From assembly GCF_000238315.3 (NCBI RefSeq), contig NZ_CP011925.1, positions 496,001 through 560,000 of the forward strand: 64,000 nt of DNA. Reading direction: 5' to 3'. Under the pieces are notes generated by a model, which was not told the DNA's origin, did not search any database, and worked only from the letters and a program-made list of their open reading frames with translations. Shown in pieces: positions 46,262 to 54,718 of this stretch. The stretch is from Pseudoalteromonas piscicida (lineage in GTDB: Bacteria; Pseudomonadota; Gammaproteobacteria; Enterobacterales; Alteromonadaceae). A program made the position numbers and the translations under genes. Numbering within the stretch: the first letter of the stretch is position 1; the number at the start of each line of letters is the position of its first letter.

Positions 46262-46432
46262 ATGGAACAATCAATGAAATGTGATAAACAAAATGCCAAT
46301 CGAAAAATAGGTCTGGGGCTCGCTATCGGCGCGGGAATAGGCACAGCCGTGGGCGTTGCATCAGGGCAAATCATGTACACCTTGCCTATCGGTATTGCTA
46401 TGGGAATATTGATTGGCCGTAAGTATTTTTAA
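46262..46432 (+). CDS. Small glycine-zipper-like membrane protein
   Basis: A 56-residue protein. After a charged start (MEQSMKCDKQNANRK), residues about 16-54 are glycine-rich and hydrophobic: IGLGLAIGAGIGTAVGVASG, then LPIGIAMGILIG, and the chain ends RKYF. That pattern suggests two small membrane helices with GxxxG contacts. Starts at 46259, 46262 or 46274 are possible; only the last has a purine-rich GGAA upstream. Function unknown. It is shorter than most annotation cut-offs. Confidence 0.6.
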   Translation: MEQSMKCDKQNANRKIGLGLAIGAGIGTAVGVASGQIMYTLPIGIAMGILIGRKYF

Positions 46433-46492
46433 TCTATTTTGGCACTCGGGGCGTATGTGTGATTCTGATTAGAACACAACAAGATTAAGCAA

Positions 46493-46744
46493 GTGCAATT
46501 TAGTGACTCAGAAATTTCCAGGATCATTGAAATGGCGTGGGAAGATAGGACGCCATTTGAAGCTATCGAGCGACAGTTTGAGCTTAGCGAGCCTGACGTG
46601 ATCAAGTTGATGCGTTGTAGCCTAAAATCTAGTAGTTTTAGGCTATGGCGGCAACGAGTAAATGGCCGTAATACAAAGCATATTAAACTTAGAAGCAAAG
46701 CGGTAAATCGCGGATACTGCAAAACGCAATACAAGCAAAGGTAA
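46493..46744 (+). CDS. TIGR03643 (DUF2805) family protein
   Basis: An 83-residue basic protein. ISRIIEMAWEDRTPFEAIER, LSEPDVIKLMRCSLKSSSFR and LWRQRVNGRNTKH are the conserved family blocks. A helix-turn-helix-like N-terminal half and a basic C-terminus suggest nucleic acid contact, but no role is known; elsewhere it often lies next to photolyase or cryptochrome genes, which are absent here. The start is a GTG at 46493 without a strong ribosome site. Confidence 0.82.
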   Translation: MQFSDSEISRIIEMAWEDRTPFEAIERQFELSEPDVIKLMRCSLKSSSFRLWRQRVNGRNTKHIKLRSKAVNRGYCKTQYKQR

Positions 46745-46751
46745 TTAAAAT

Positions 46752-46773
46752 GCAGAGGCCGTTAAGCCTCTGC
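46752..46773. terminator. Intrinsic terminator between convergent genes
   Basis: An 8-bp perfect stem, GCAGAGGC/GCCTCTGC, with a CGTTAA loop, 7 bases after the TIGR03643 stop and 15 before the stop of the minus-strand gene. An A-run on the left gives U's for the minus-strand transcript. Confidence 0.7.
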
Positions 46774-46788
46774 CTATACTAATGAAGG

Positions 46789-47709
46789 TTACCTATCGTA
46801 AAGTGGTAGCGCAACGCCTTCAACGTTAGTGAATTCTAATACCGCGATAGGAGTAAACTGCGTTTTGCGTAAAAATCGCGTGGTGACACTTTTTGGTGAG
46901 TGAATCGTAAACTTACCAACGAAAGGCAAGATCCAGCCGCTAGCTGAGGTCAATACGCCACTGAGTTGAGGGATCTTAGACTCATCGGGAAGGTTAAAGC
47001 TGGGCACAACATTGTCACCGACTGAGTACAGTGGCGTGTTTGTGCCAATTTTGCGCTGATATTCAGCACTGAGCAAAGGCTTACCATTTTTCTTGGCCAG
47101 CTCAAGACGATGTGTATTTTCACTTAGGGTGATGTCAACTTGGGCCAATTGTTTGGGGTAACCCCATATTTCACCGGCCTCAACCGCTTTCGCATTGTCC
47201 AGCATCAAATGAAAGTTGAATGAGGCGTAGTCGTGAGGGAGCCCCATCGACTGCTTTTCAGCATTGGCAGTATTGATAGTTGTAAATGCAGCCATTGCAT
47301 AGTTTACCTGTGCTTCAAGGGAGTTCAGGTCGCTTGGACAAGGTAAATCGAGATCTGGCGCATTTCTGCGTTGAATAAAAAACGTCGCGACCGTTTCGTT
47401 GTATGCTCCTGCTGGACTTTCTGTGATTTTTTGAGTGTAAAAAGCCGCAATACCTTTTCCGGAGCTTTTGCCATCACATTTTGGCGTAACAACTTTCCAA
47501 CCGTCATTCCATAAAAATCGTTTTGCTCGTTTTGCATTAACTAAACCGAGGACTGCACTGGTTGCTTCTCCCTTGACATGAAAAGGGACAGAGATTTCAG
47601 TGCCGTCATCCAAGTATTTTATTTCAGTGGTTGGGTATGTATTTTCGAGGTCAAAGGCGAGAGTGTGGGCGCTAAAGATGAGTCCTAGCACGACTGCATT
47701 TTTTATCAT
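46789..47709 (-). CDS. Exported acetoacetate decarboxylase-fold protein
   Basis: A 306-residue protein with a signal ending at TLAF (about residue 18). The ADC-like core is recognised by YNETVATFFI at about 104-113 and by AVEAGEIWGYPKQLAQVDI at about 176-194, which in ADC contains the E-x-G-x-P-K block. True acetoacetate decarboxylases act in the cytosol, so export is unusual and the reaction may differ. The ATG at 47709 follows AAGGAAAG. Confidence 0.7.
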   Translation of the reverse strand: MIKNAVVLGLIFSAHTLAFDLENTYPTTEIKYLDDGTEISVPFHVKGEATSAVLGLVNAKRAKRFLWNDGWKVVTPKCDGKSSGKGIAAFYTQKITESPAGAYNETVATFFIQRRNAPDLDLPCPSDLNSLEAQVNYAMAAFTTINTANAEKQSMGLPHDYASFNFHLMLDNAKAVEAGEIWGYPKQLAQVDITLSENTHRLELAKKNGKPLLSAEYQRKIGTNTPLYSVGDNVVPSFNLPDESKIPQLSGVLTSASGWILPFVGKFTIHSPKSVTTRFLRKTQFTPIAVLEFTNVEGVALPLYDR

Positions 47710-47938
47710 TTTGCTTTCCTTAAGTAGTGAGATCAACAAAGTAGATTGTCTAATTCAAGACAAGTTGAGTAATTGTTTCCTTTTTAGGGATGTTATGTTA
47801 ACAGCGGAGTGTGAAAAATCAAAGTGCTTTAGTTGATAGAGTATATTGGTGGTTAGCTCTCAAAGCGACATTAAGTATGTCGCTGATTTAAAGTGATTAA
47901 GTAGCTAATTTAATTTAGGGAAAAGGCTATTAGTTTGG

Positions 47939-48484
47939 TTAGTTTACATCGCTTGCAAGTAAGCCATATAGTGCAGAGTCTGAAACTTCGCCAGCAATTT
48001 CCCAGCGAGCACGTAAGTGACCTTCTTTAGTAAACCCAAGTTTTGCCAGTACTTTGGCTGAGCCGGTATTAGCGGGATCAATCTCTGCTTCAATACGCCT
48101 TAACTGTAGTGTTGAAAAAGCATAGTCAATGAGTGCAGAGCCTGCTTCTTGAATGACACCTTGTCCCCAGTGAGATTTGGCAATACCAAAGCCAATTTCG
48201 GCGCGACGTGACTCTTTATCCCAGCTAAATAGTAAACACTTGCCAATTAATGCTTCATCAATTTTTGAAACAATGGCCAGTGTGATCGCTTGTTGCGTAG
48301 TCAAGTCTTCGTGTGATTGCTTGATAAATTGCGTTGCATCGTCAAGGCATTCCCAAGGTGGCGTGTTCCAATAGCGCATGACGCCTGCGTCCGAGAATAT
48401 GGCAAATAGTGCTTCGGCATCTTGTAAAGTTAGGGGTCTAAGTGTGAATCGCTCTGTGTCGAGTTTGATTGTAGTTAAATGCAA
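47939..48484 (-). CDS. GNAT acetyltransferase, RimJ/RimL type
   Basis: A 181-residue protein of the Acetyltransf_3 group: ERFTLRPLTLQDAEALF, then AEIGFGIAKSHWGQGVIQEA (acetyl-CoA loop, about 88-107) and IEAEIDPANTGSAKVLAKLG. It resembles ribosomal-protein N-acetyltransferases or YjcK-like enzymes. It stands between two minus-strand genes with separate terminators, so it is likely a single unit. Substrate unknown. Confidence 0.86.
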   Translation of the reverse strand: MHLTTIKLDTERFTLRPLTLQDAEALFAIFSDAGVMRYWNTPPWECLDDATQFIKQSHEDLTTQQAITLAIVSKIDEALIGKCLLFSWDKESRRAEIGFGIAKSHWGQGVIQEAGSALIDYAFSTLQLRRIEAEIDPANTGSAKVLAKLGFTKEGHLRARWEIAGEVSDSALYGLLASDVN

Positions 48485-48501
48485 TATCTTTTTTCCTTGA
48501 T

Positions 48502-48525
48502 AAAAAAGGGCGCAAATTAGCGCCC
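48502..48525 (-). terminator. Intrinsic terminator of the S9 peptidase gene
   Basis: A 6-bp stem, GGGCGC/GCGCCC, with an AAATTA loop, followed on the minus strand by TTTTTTA. It is 15 bases after the stop at 48540. Confidence 0.8.
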
Positions 48526-48539
48526 CTAAGCTTGCTTAC

Positions 48540-50594
48540 TTATTTATTCGCGTCTTTAACGGCTTTTAGCTTCGCCGCGTGGTCAATTTCATAATCTGGC
48601 ATGTCTTTTTTGCCTTCGATTAGGTAGTTGTCCATCCAGCGCATCAAGCGCAAGCTGTAGTCATATTGAGCCGCTGCTTTGCGGTTACCGTGACCTTCGC
48701 CTGGATAGTAAACTAGACGTACGTCTTTACCTTGCACTTTCATATAGCGATATAGCTCCATAGATTGTGCTGGGTGTACACGCGGGTCATCTTTACCATG
48801 CATAATTAGTAATGGCGTCTTTGATTGACCAGCCCAGTAAATCGGACTGCGCTCTAGGTACCACTGCCATTTATCCCAAGGGTAAGAGCGAGCGTGCACT
48901 AGGTACATTTCGTTTGAGATATCGGTAGTACCAAACTTAGATAGTTGGTTAGTTACCCCAACAAACATCACGCTTGCCGCAAAGTGTTCAGTTAGTTTTG
49001 TAGCACCCCAAGCAGAGGCATAACCGCCGTAAGAGCCACCAGTAATACCAACACGCTTGGTGTCTACTAAACCGGTATTGACTAGGTATTCTTTCATATC
49101 TACTAAGTCGTCAAACTCTTTACCTGCGTAGTCGCCTTGGCCAAGTTTTGAGTAATCAACGCCTTTACCTGTCGAACCACGGTAGTTTGGATAGAATACC
49201 GCATAGCCGCGTGCTGCGCCCATTTGACCTGGATCTGAATAGCTCGTGAGCCAGCCATTCTTATCGTGGCTTTCAGGACCACCGTGCACTGACATGATCA
49301 GTGGATAACGCGTACCTTCTTGATAATCAAGTGGATAAATTAATACGCCACCAATTTCAACACCATCGCGGGCTTTGAAGTTAATAGCCTCTTGTTTTGC
49401 AAAACGTTTGTTGTCTAACCACGGGTTTGAGTTTGATAGACGAGTTGCCTTGCTTGAGCGGATCACAAACACTTCATTTGGGTGCTTAGCTGTATTCGCA
49501 CGTAGGGCAATGGTTTTGTCTGAATCAGAGATTGATAGATTCGATGCGATAAACTTACCTTCTTTGATAAGTTTCTTGTATTTGTTTGAGCCAACTTTAA
49601 TTTGGCCAACAAAACTTTCAGCGCCGACGTTTGCGACAAAAGTCAGCTGGTTCTTACGGTTTGACCACTCAAAATCACCGATGTGACCCATAAAGTTTGG
49701 GATCCACTCTTCTACTTTGCCGCTTTGTGCATCGGCAAGGTACAAGCGACCAGTTGCCGGGTCGTGCTTGTCTTCAGCGCCTAAAATAGCGATGTATTTA
49801 CCATCGTGAGAAAACTCTGCGGTACCAAGCTTACCTTCTGTTTTGAATGACGTGGTAATTTGTTGTGTTTTCGCATCAAGTACATGCCATTGTGACTTCA
49901 TATACTTGTCATCAATAAGCGCTGTTGGCTGGGTTTTTACCAGTAATTTAGAGGCATCGTCAGCCCAGTTGATTTCACTAACATAGCCTTCGATGTTCAG
50001 TGCCGCTGGAGTCAGCGGTTTTTCTGATGCTGTAAGATCAATGATATGAAGCTGTTTGTTTTTTAAACCCAGTTCATACACTTCAGCCATAAAACCAAGC
50101 TTTTTCAGCTCTTTTTCTGACTTATCGGCAGCTGGCATTGCAAGGATCGCAACCTGTTTGCCATCAGGACTTAGGCTATAAGCCGAGATCCCAGTTCCTT
50201 TTAGTGAAAGCACTTTCTGTGCTTCCCCACCGTTTACCGCGATGCGATAAAGGGCGCGTTGCTTGTCTTCTTTTTTCTTGGTTAGGAAATAAATGAACTG
50301 ACCGTCGGCCGACCAAGAGATGCTTGAGATGCTCACTTTACCGGTGATAAATGGGCGCTCTACACCTTCGTCGTCAATCACATAAAGTTCACTGTAATTC
50401 GAACCATTTTGGTCAACGTAAAGCTCGCGCGGTACAGAGCGAGTAAAAGCAACGAGTTCGCCGTCAGGACTCACCGACGTTGAGCTTACCGATTGGATCT
50501 TTGGGATGTCTTCAATAGTGATGGTATCGCTTGCGAGGCTTGCAGCACTGGTGAAGCCCATTGCTAAAGCCAAAGCAGACTTAAGTAGTTTCAT
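48540..50594 (-). CDS. Secreted S9-family peptidase (acylaminoacyl/alanyl peptidase type)
   Basis: A 684-residue exported protein, signal ending at SLAS (about residue 21). A beta-propeller of WD40-like/TolB repeats covers about 35-400 (SPDGELVAFTRS, SWSADGQFIYFLTKKKEDKQ). The hydrolase domain has the nucleophile in GITGGSYGGYASAW, Asp in HGKDDPRV and His in GEGHGNRKAA. It should release N-terminal dipeptides or acyl amino acids in the periplasm. It is the second S9 enzyme in this window, distinct from the PtrB-like one. Confidence 0.9.
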   Translation of the reverse strand: MKLLKSALALAMGFTSAASLASDTITIEDIPKIQSVSSTSVSPDGELVAFTRSVPRELYVDQNGSNYSELYVIDDEGVERPFITGKVSISSISWSADGQFIYFLTKKKEDKQRALYRIAVNGGEAQKVLSLKGTGISAYSLSPDGKQVAILAMPAADKSEKELKKLGFMAEVYELGLKNKQLHIIDLTASEKPLTPAALNIEGYVSEINWADDASKLLVKTQPTALIDDKYMKSQWHVLDAKTQQITTSFKTEGKLGTAEFSHDGKYIAILGAEDKHDPATGRLYLADAQSGKVEEWIPNFMGHIGDFEWSNRKNQLTFVANVGAESFVGQIKVGSNKYKKLIKEGKFIASNLSISDSDKTIALRANTAKHPNEVFVIRSSKATRLSNSNPWLDNKRFAKQEAINFKARDGVEIGGVLIYPLDYQEGTRYPLIMSVHGGPESHDKNGWLTSYSDPGQMGAARGYAVFYPNYRGSTGKGVDYSKLGQGDYAGKEFDDLVDMKEYLVNTGLVDTKRVGITGGSYGGYASAWGATKLTEHFAASVMFVGVTNQLSKFGTTDISNEMYLVHARSYPWDKWQWYLERSPIYWAGQSKTPLLIMHGKDDPRVHPAQSMELYRYMKVQGKDVRLVYYPGEGHGNRKAAAQYDYSLRLMRWMDNYLIEGKKDMPDYEIDHAAKLKAVKDANK

Positions 50595-50728
50595 TATTTA
50601 TCCTAAATTTTCATTCACTTGTTGTAACTTCAAGATGAAGTTTTTAGGCATTCTACTTGTCACCAGAATAAAAACCAATGTTTGCGATTAATTGTCGGTT
50701 AAGCCTGATAAAGTGAAGCAGCTATCTT

Positions 50729-51034
50729 TTATAGGCCAAAATTCAGCACGCCTGAATAATCAGCCTGAAACGGCATAAGGTGATTAAGTGCATACGAAAT
50801 GTTGCCTTTGTCATCCATGATGTAGATAGAAGCACCACAGTGTTTGCAAAAACCATGCTCTTGAATGGTTTGAGCTTTCGAATGCGGCACCACAAATCGT
50901 TCGAGAGATTTACAGGGATTTTCGATAAGACCATGAGCCTGAATAAACTGCACACCAGCGCATATTTCGTTGGCTGTTGTCGTGGTGAAAATACGATAGT
51001 GGATCTGGCCGCAGTGGCACGACGTGGTGATCAT
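50729..51034 (-). CDS. GFA/CENP-V-like zinc-binding protein
   Basis: A 101-residue short member of the GFA family. Cys motifs CHCGQIHY at the start and GFCKHCGASIY at about 61-71 are visible; the usual middle C-x-x-C block is replaced by ICAGVQF. The family includes glutathione-dependent formaldehyde-activating enzyme, but this reaction is doubtful for many members. It is divergent from the LysR gene at 51131. Confidence 0.8.
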   Translation of the reverse strand: MITTSCHCGQIHYRIFTTTTANEICAGVQFIQAHGLIENPCKSLERFVVPHSKAQTIQEHGFCKHCGASIYIMDDKGNISYALNHLMPFQADYSGVLNFGL

Positions 51035-51130
51035 GTTGATGTCCTTTATTTTCTTTTGAGTTAAGTTTACTTTTTATTTTTAGTTAATATATATTCATTT
51101 GGTGTAAAGACTTTTTCCCAAGAGGAAATA

Positions 51131-52036
51131 ATGAGAAAGGAATACGATAAACTTCACTTACTTAAAATATTATGTTGTGTCGCTGAGCAGCACTCCTTCA
51201 GCCGAGCTGCAGAGCAGCTCGGTACCACGACATCAGCGGTGAGTAAATCGATAGCTCAGCTAGAGTCGTCTTATGGACAAGTACTTTTAAATCGAACAAC
51301 CCGTAAACTCGCATTATCTGATGCCGGTAAGTTGGTGTACGAAAAAGGGAAAAAGATCCTTCGCGCGCTACGCGATTTGGAAGAAGAAGTCGAACAGGTT
51401 GGAGTGCATCAATCTGGTCACCTAAAAATAACCTTTCCAAATACGATAGGGCGTATGCTACTGAGCCAAATTTGTATCGATTTTCAAAAGCGCTATCCGC
51501 AAATAAAGTTAGAGCTGATGTTTACCGCAGCAAATCAGGATCTTATCGAAGATGAGATTGATGTGGCTTTTAGGCTGTCTGCTGCACTCAAAGACAGTCA
51601 ATTTTATGTTTTGAAATTAATCAATATAAACTCGACTTTTGTAGCCACGCCGAGCTATTTGGCCACGCACGGGAAGCCCGAGCAATTGAGCGAACTGAGT
51701 CGGCATAACATGTTGTTATCTAAACTTAATCATGTTGAAGATAGTTGGCATGACGGAGCTCGAAGTTATGCTCTGCAAGGTAATTTGATAGCGAACAGTC
51801 GCTTTCACATTCGAGAGGCGGTGTTGGCAGGATTGGGGATTGCCATGCTACCGTCTTATTTCTGCCAACGAGATATCGATTCGGGCGCTTTGGTTGAACT
51901 GTTCCCCGAGCAAAATAGACCCGAAGTTACTTTGCATGCCATATATAAAGTGAAACGAGAGCATTCTGCAAAGCTGGACCTATTCTTAGGGTTTGTACAG
52001 GCGCAATTATCATGCAAATCAGAATTGGTATCTTAA
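51131..52036 (+). CDS. LysR-family transcriptional regulator
   Basis: A 301-residue regulator: helix-turn-helix at about 15-60 (SFSRAAEQLGTTTSAVSKSI, RTTRKLALSDAG) and effector domain at about 90-290. The ATG follows GAGGA. Its last 18 bases overlap tail-to-tail with the receptor gene on the other strand. The GFA-like gene on the left is its divergent partner and may be its target. Confidence 0.9.
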   Translation: MRKEYDKLHLLKILCCVAEQHSFSRAAEQLGTTTSAVSKSIAQLESSYGQVLLNRTTRKLALSDAGKLVYEKGKKILRALRDLEEEVEQVGVHQSGHLKITFPNTIGRMLLSQICIDFQKRYPQIKLELMFTAANQDLIEDEIDVAFRLSAALKDSQFYVLKLININSTFVATPSYLATHGKPEQLSELSRHNMLLSKLNHVEDSWHDGARSYALQGNLIANSRFHIREAVLAGLGIAMLPSYFCQRDIDSGALVELFPEQNRPEVTLHAIYKVKREHSAKLDLFLGFVQAQLSCKSELVS

Positions 52037-54619
52037 CCCCGCGTAGTAGCGCCGACCATTCACATATACCCCTGTTGGTGCGTACTCATTGCGATCATAG
52101 GTATAGATTTGTTCGTCGGTTAAATTAATAAACTCAAATTGCGCATCAAGGTTATCACTTAATTTCACCGTGAGGCTGCCGTCTAATTGGCCGTAATTAT
52201 CCATCATGGTCTCTCCTACACCGGTGGCAAACTGGGTTCGATAATTATAGCTAAGCCGTGCGCTAAATTGGTGGTTCTCGTAGTAAGCGGTGAGATTAGC
52301 GCTGTGTTTTGAGGTGCCTGGCACTTTGTCCTGTAAGCCAACGTCAGCGTTGTCACGTTCGCCATCAACGTAGGTGTAATTGGCGATTAACCCAAATCCG
52401 TACGCAAGTGTCTGCTGGTAGCTTAGTTCAACGCCACGGATACTGCCGCCAGCGCCATTACTGGGTCTATCGATAGACATCAAAATGCCTTCGTGACGCT
52501 CAAGTTTCCGCTCAAACTCAATAAAAGACTCCACATCCTTATTAAATAAGGCGATTGAGGCGAGTCCGGCATCGTCAAAGTACCACTCAAGGCTGGCATC
52601 AAACTGCGCCGCTCTATATGGATCTAGGCTGGCGTTACCACCTTGTCCTTGAGCTTGGGTCACGTTGTAATTGGTTGAGGGCATAAGGTGGTGAAATTGC
52701 GCTCGTGACATGACGCGCGCAACGGAAAAACGGCCAACTAGACTCTCGCTTAAATCAAACTTGATATTGGCGCTGGGTAGAATATCGATGTAATCCCGAG
52801 ATTCTTCATGCCAAACATAGCTGTCGGGCGCTTCGATGGGGGAGGCGACACGTTTAAATGCGGCAGAGTCTTGAAAGGTTTTGACCACCCGTACCCCAAT
52901 GTTGGCTGCATAGGATTCACCAGCGAGTTGCATTTGACCGTAAGCGGCGGCGGTTTTTTCTGTAATATGAAAACGACTGGCCTTTTCTATCTCTTGTTCA
53001 AAATTGAGCGTACCGAAGTCTTTGGCGAGCAGCGTAATATCGGCATAACTGTAGTTTTTTAAGGTGTTTGCACTACCTACGCCGCGCAAATAATCATCCA
53101 CAAAAGTGCTCGGATAGGCGGCCAGTGTAGTGCCAAGCTCGCCGGCTAAACCATCAAGCCCTCCATCTTTGGAGCGATAGCGCAAAAAGTCCCGTTGATG
53201 ATCCTTGAGTTTAATGCCAAATTTAATCGCGTCGACCTGTTTAAAGTCGATATCGTACGCAAAATCGGCTTGCGCGAAGTATGATTTATCTTTGCCATCT
53301 TGGCTGTCATTTCGAGCTTCGGTGATAAACCAACTCGCCGCATCTAACGGTGAAGTCCCATAACTTGCGACGATATTTTTTCGCATTGACGTATCAACGT
53401 GAAAACGGGTATTAGCAGAAAACTGTGACGTGACGTCTTCTTTGGTGCCACCTGAGCCGTGGCTTAGGCCCACTTGAAACTGGCTCGACCAATAAATGCC
53501 ATCATAGACCAAGTCTAGATGGGCACTTTTGGTGCTGATCTGCGAGTCTCGCCAAATGGCTTCCATGCTGGTATTGAACGGCGCTGCTGTGGGTAAATAG
53601 TTGGCGCTCACCAAAGTACCATCTTGTACTTGTAAATCGGTTACCCCGCCGCCTAGGTCAATAGACTTTGCACTTTGCCAGAGAAAGTTTTGATTGTTGT
53701 TGTCTGCGTTTAGGTGAGAATAAAGTAAGTGACTATTTAACCTAAGTCGTGGGGAAAGCTGAAACGCGGCATTGACTGTATAAGCCTGCAACTCTCTTTG
53801 CTGCTGAAAAATCGCCGAACCCCCACCTCCAGGAAACCATAACGTCTGGCTTTTATCTTGTGGGGTCTGCTGGGTGGCGTACCAAGTATCATCATCACCT
53901 TGGTATAACGTCCTATCGTGCCATCCCCAAGATTCTAAGCCGTCGCGTCTGAGACTGCGATCTCGCCGTGTTGCAGTAAAAAGCACAGCATAGTCGCCAC
54001 TTTCGCTATGGTAGTTATAAATTGCAGATAATTGTGGGTCGAGTTTATCGCTCAAGTCACTGTATTGGAACTGGGCCGTTACAACGCCATAGCCTGAAGA
54101 CGTAAGCAGAGGATCGCGGGTTTTTATATTGATTGCACCACCTAATGACCCTTCATCCTGCATAGCTTGTGGTGTTTTGAACACCTCAAGGCTAGAGACT
54201 ATTTCACTGGGTAATAAAGTAAAATTAAAGCCACGGCTTGGCTGACTTGAGATCCACCAGTCAGCGGAGGCGAGATATTGACCATTCAAATAGGTCCTAT
54301 TTTGCTCGGGGGTTGTGCCTCGCACGCCAATCCGTTCACCTTCACCTTGTGCTCGAGAGAGTGAGATACCGGTGATCCGTTGCAGCGCCTCTGCCACGTT
54401 TTTATCTGGAAACTTACCTATGTCTTCAGCACTGATCGTATCTGAAACTTGTTGATTGTGGCGTTTATTACTGAGAGACTTGACAACGCTGTCATGGAAG
54501 GCACGGATTTCGATGCGTTCTATGGTATTTTCAGCTGTCTGATTTTGCTCAACGGCATAACTTGCAGCTGTGATAAAGAATGCGCTACAAGAAACTGTTC
54601 GGATGAGAAATTCTGACAT
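52019..54619 (-). CDS. TonB-dependent outer-membrane receptor (TIGR01782-type)
   Basis: An 866-residue receptor. The signal ends near ASYA. The plug domain spans about 55-210 (SLSNKRHNQQVSDTISAED, then FPDKNVAEALQRITGISLSR, NQTYL-like LNGQ), and a 22-strand barrel follows, ending in a C-terminal Phe (YAGLRYQF). Conserved family blocks are GFNFTLLPSEIVSSLEVFKT and DPYRAAQFDASLEWYF. These receptors import large substrates such as oligosaccharides or peptides with TonB energy. A divergent CadC-like gene lies 100 bases away and is the probable regulator. The ATG at 54619 begins the signal peptide. Confidence 0.9.
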   Translation of the reverse strand: MSEFLIRTVSCSAFFITAASYAVEQNQTAENTIERIEIRAFHDSVVKSLSNKRHNQQVSDTISAEDIGKFPDKNVAEALQRITGISLSRAQGEGERIGVRGTTPEQNRTYLNGQYLASADWWISSQPSRGFNFTLLPSEIVSSLEVFKTPQAMQDEGSLGGAINIKTRDPLLTSSGYGVVTAQFQYSDLSDKLDPQLSAIYNYHSESGDYAVLFTATRRDRSLRRDGLESWGWHDRTLYQGDDDTWYATQQTPQDKSQTLWFPGGGGSAIFQQQRELQAYTVNAAFQLSPRLRLNSHLLYSHLNADNNNQNFLWQSAKSIDLGGGVTDLQVQDGTLVSANYLPTAAPFNTSMEAIWRDSQISTKSAHLDLVYDGIYWSSQFQVGLSHGSGGTKEDVTSQFSANTRFHVDTSMRKNIVASYGTSPLDAASWFITEARNDSQDGKDKSYFAQADFAYDIDFKQVDAIKFGIKLKDHQRDFLRYRSKDGGLDGLAGELGTTLAAYPSTFVDDYLRGVGSANTLKNYSYADITLLAKDFGTLNFEQEIEKASRFHITEKTAAAYGQMQLAGESYAANIGVRVVKTFQDSAAFKRVASPIEAPDSYVWHEESRDYIDILPSANIKFDLSESLVGRFSVARVMSRAQFHHLMPSTNYNVTQAQGQGGNASLDPYRAAQFDASLEWYFDDAGLASIALFNKDVESFIEFERKLERHEGILMSIDRPSNGAGGSIRGVELSYQQTLAYGFGLIANYTYVDGERDNADVGLQDKVPGTSKHSANLTAYYENHQFSARLSYNYRTQFATGVGETMMDNYGQLDGSLTVKLSDNLDAQFEFINLTDEQIYTYDRNEYAPTGVYVNGRRYYAGLRYQF

Positions 54620-54718
54620 TGTGCTCAACTTATAATACGAGTAAGTTACCTTTAGTTGATACTCATAATACGCTTTTATTACGAGCCTAACCATAGTTTT
54701 ACAAATTTTTAGTAGTTG

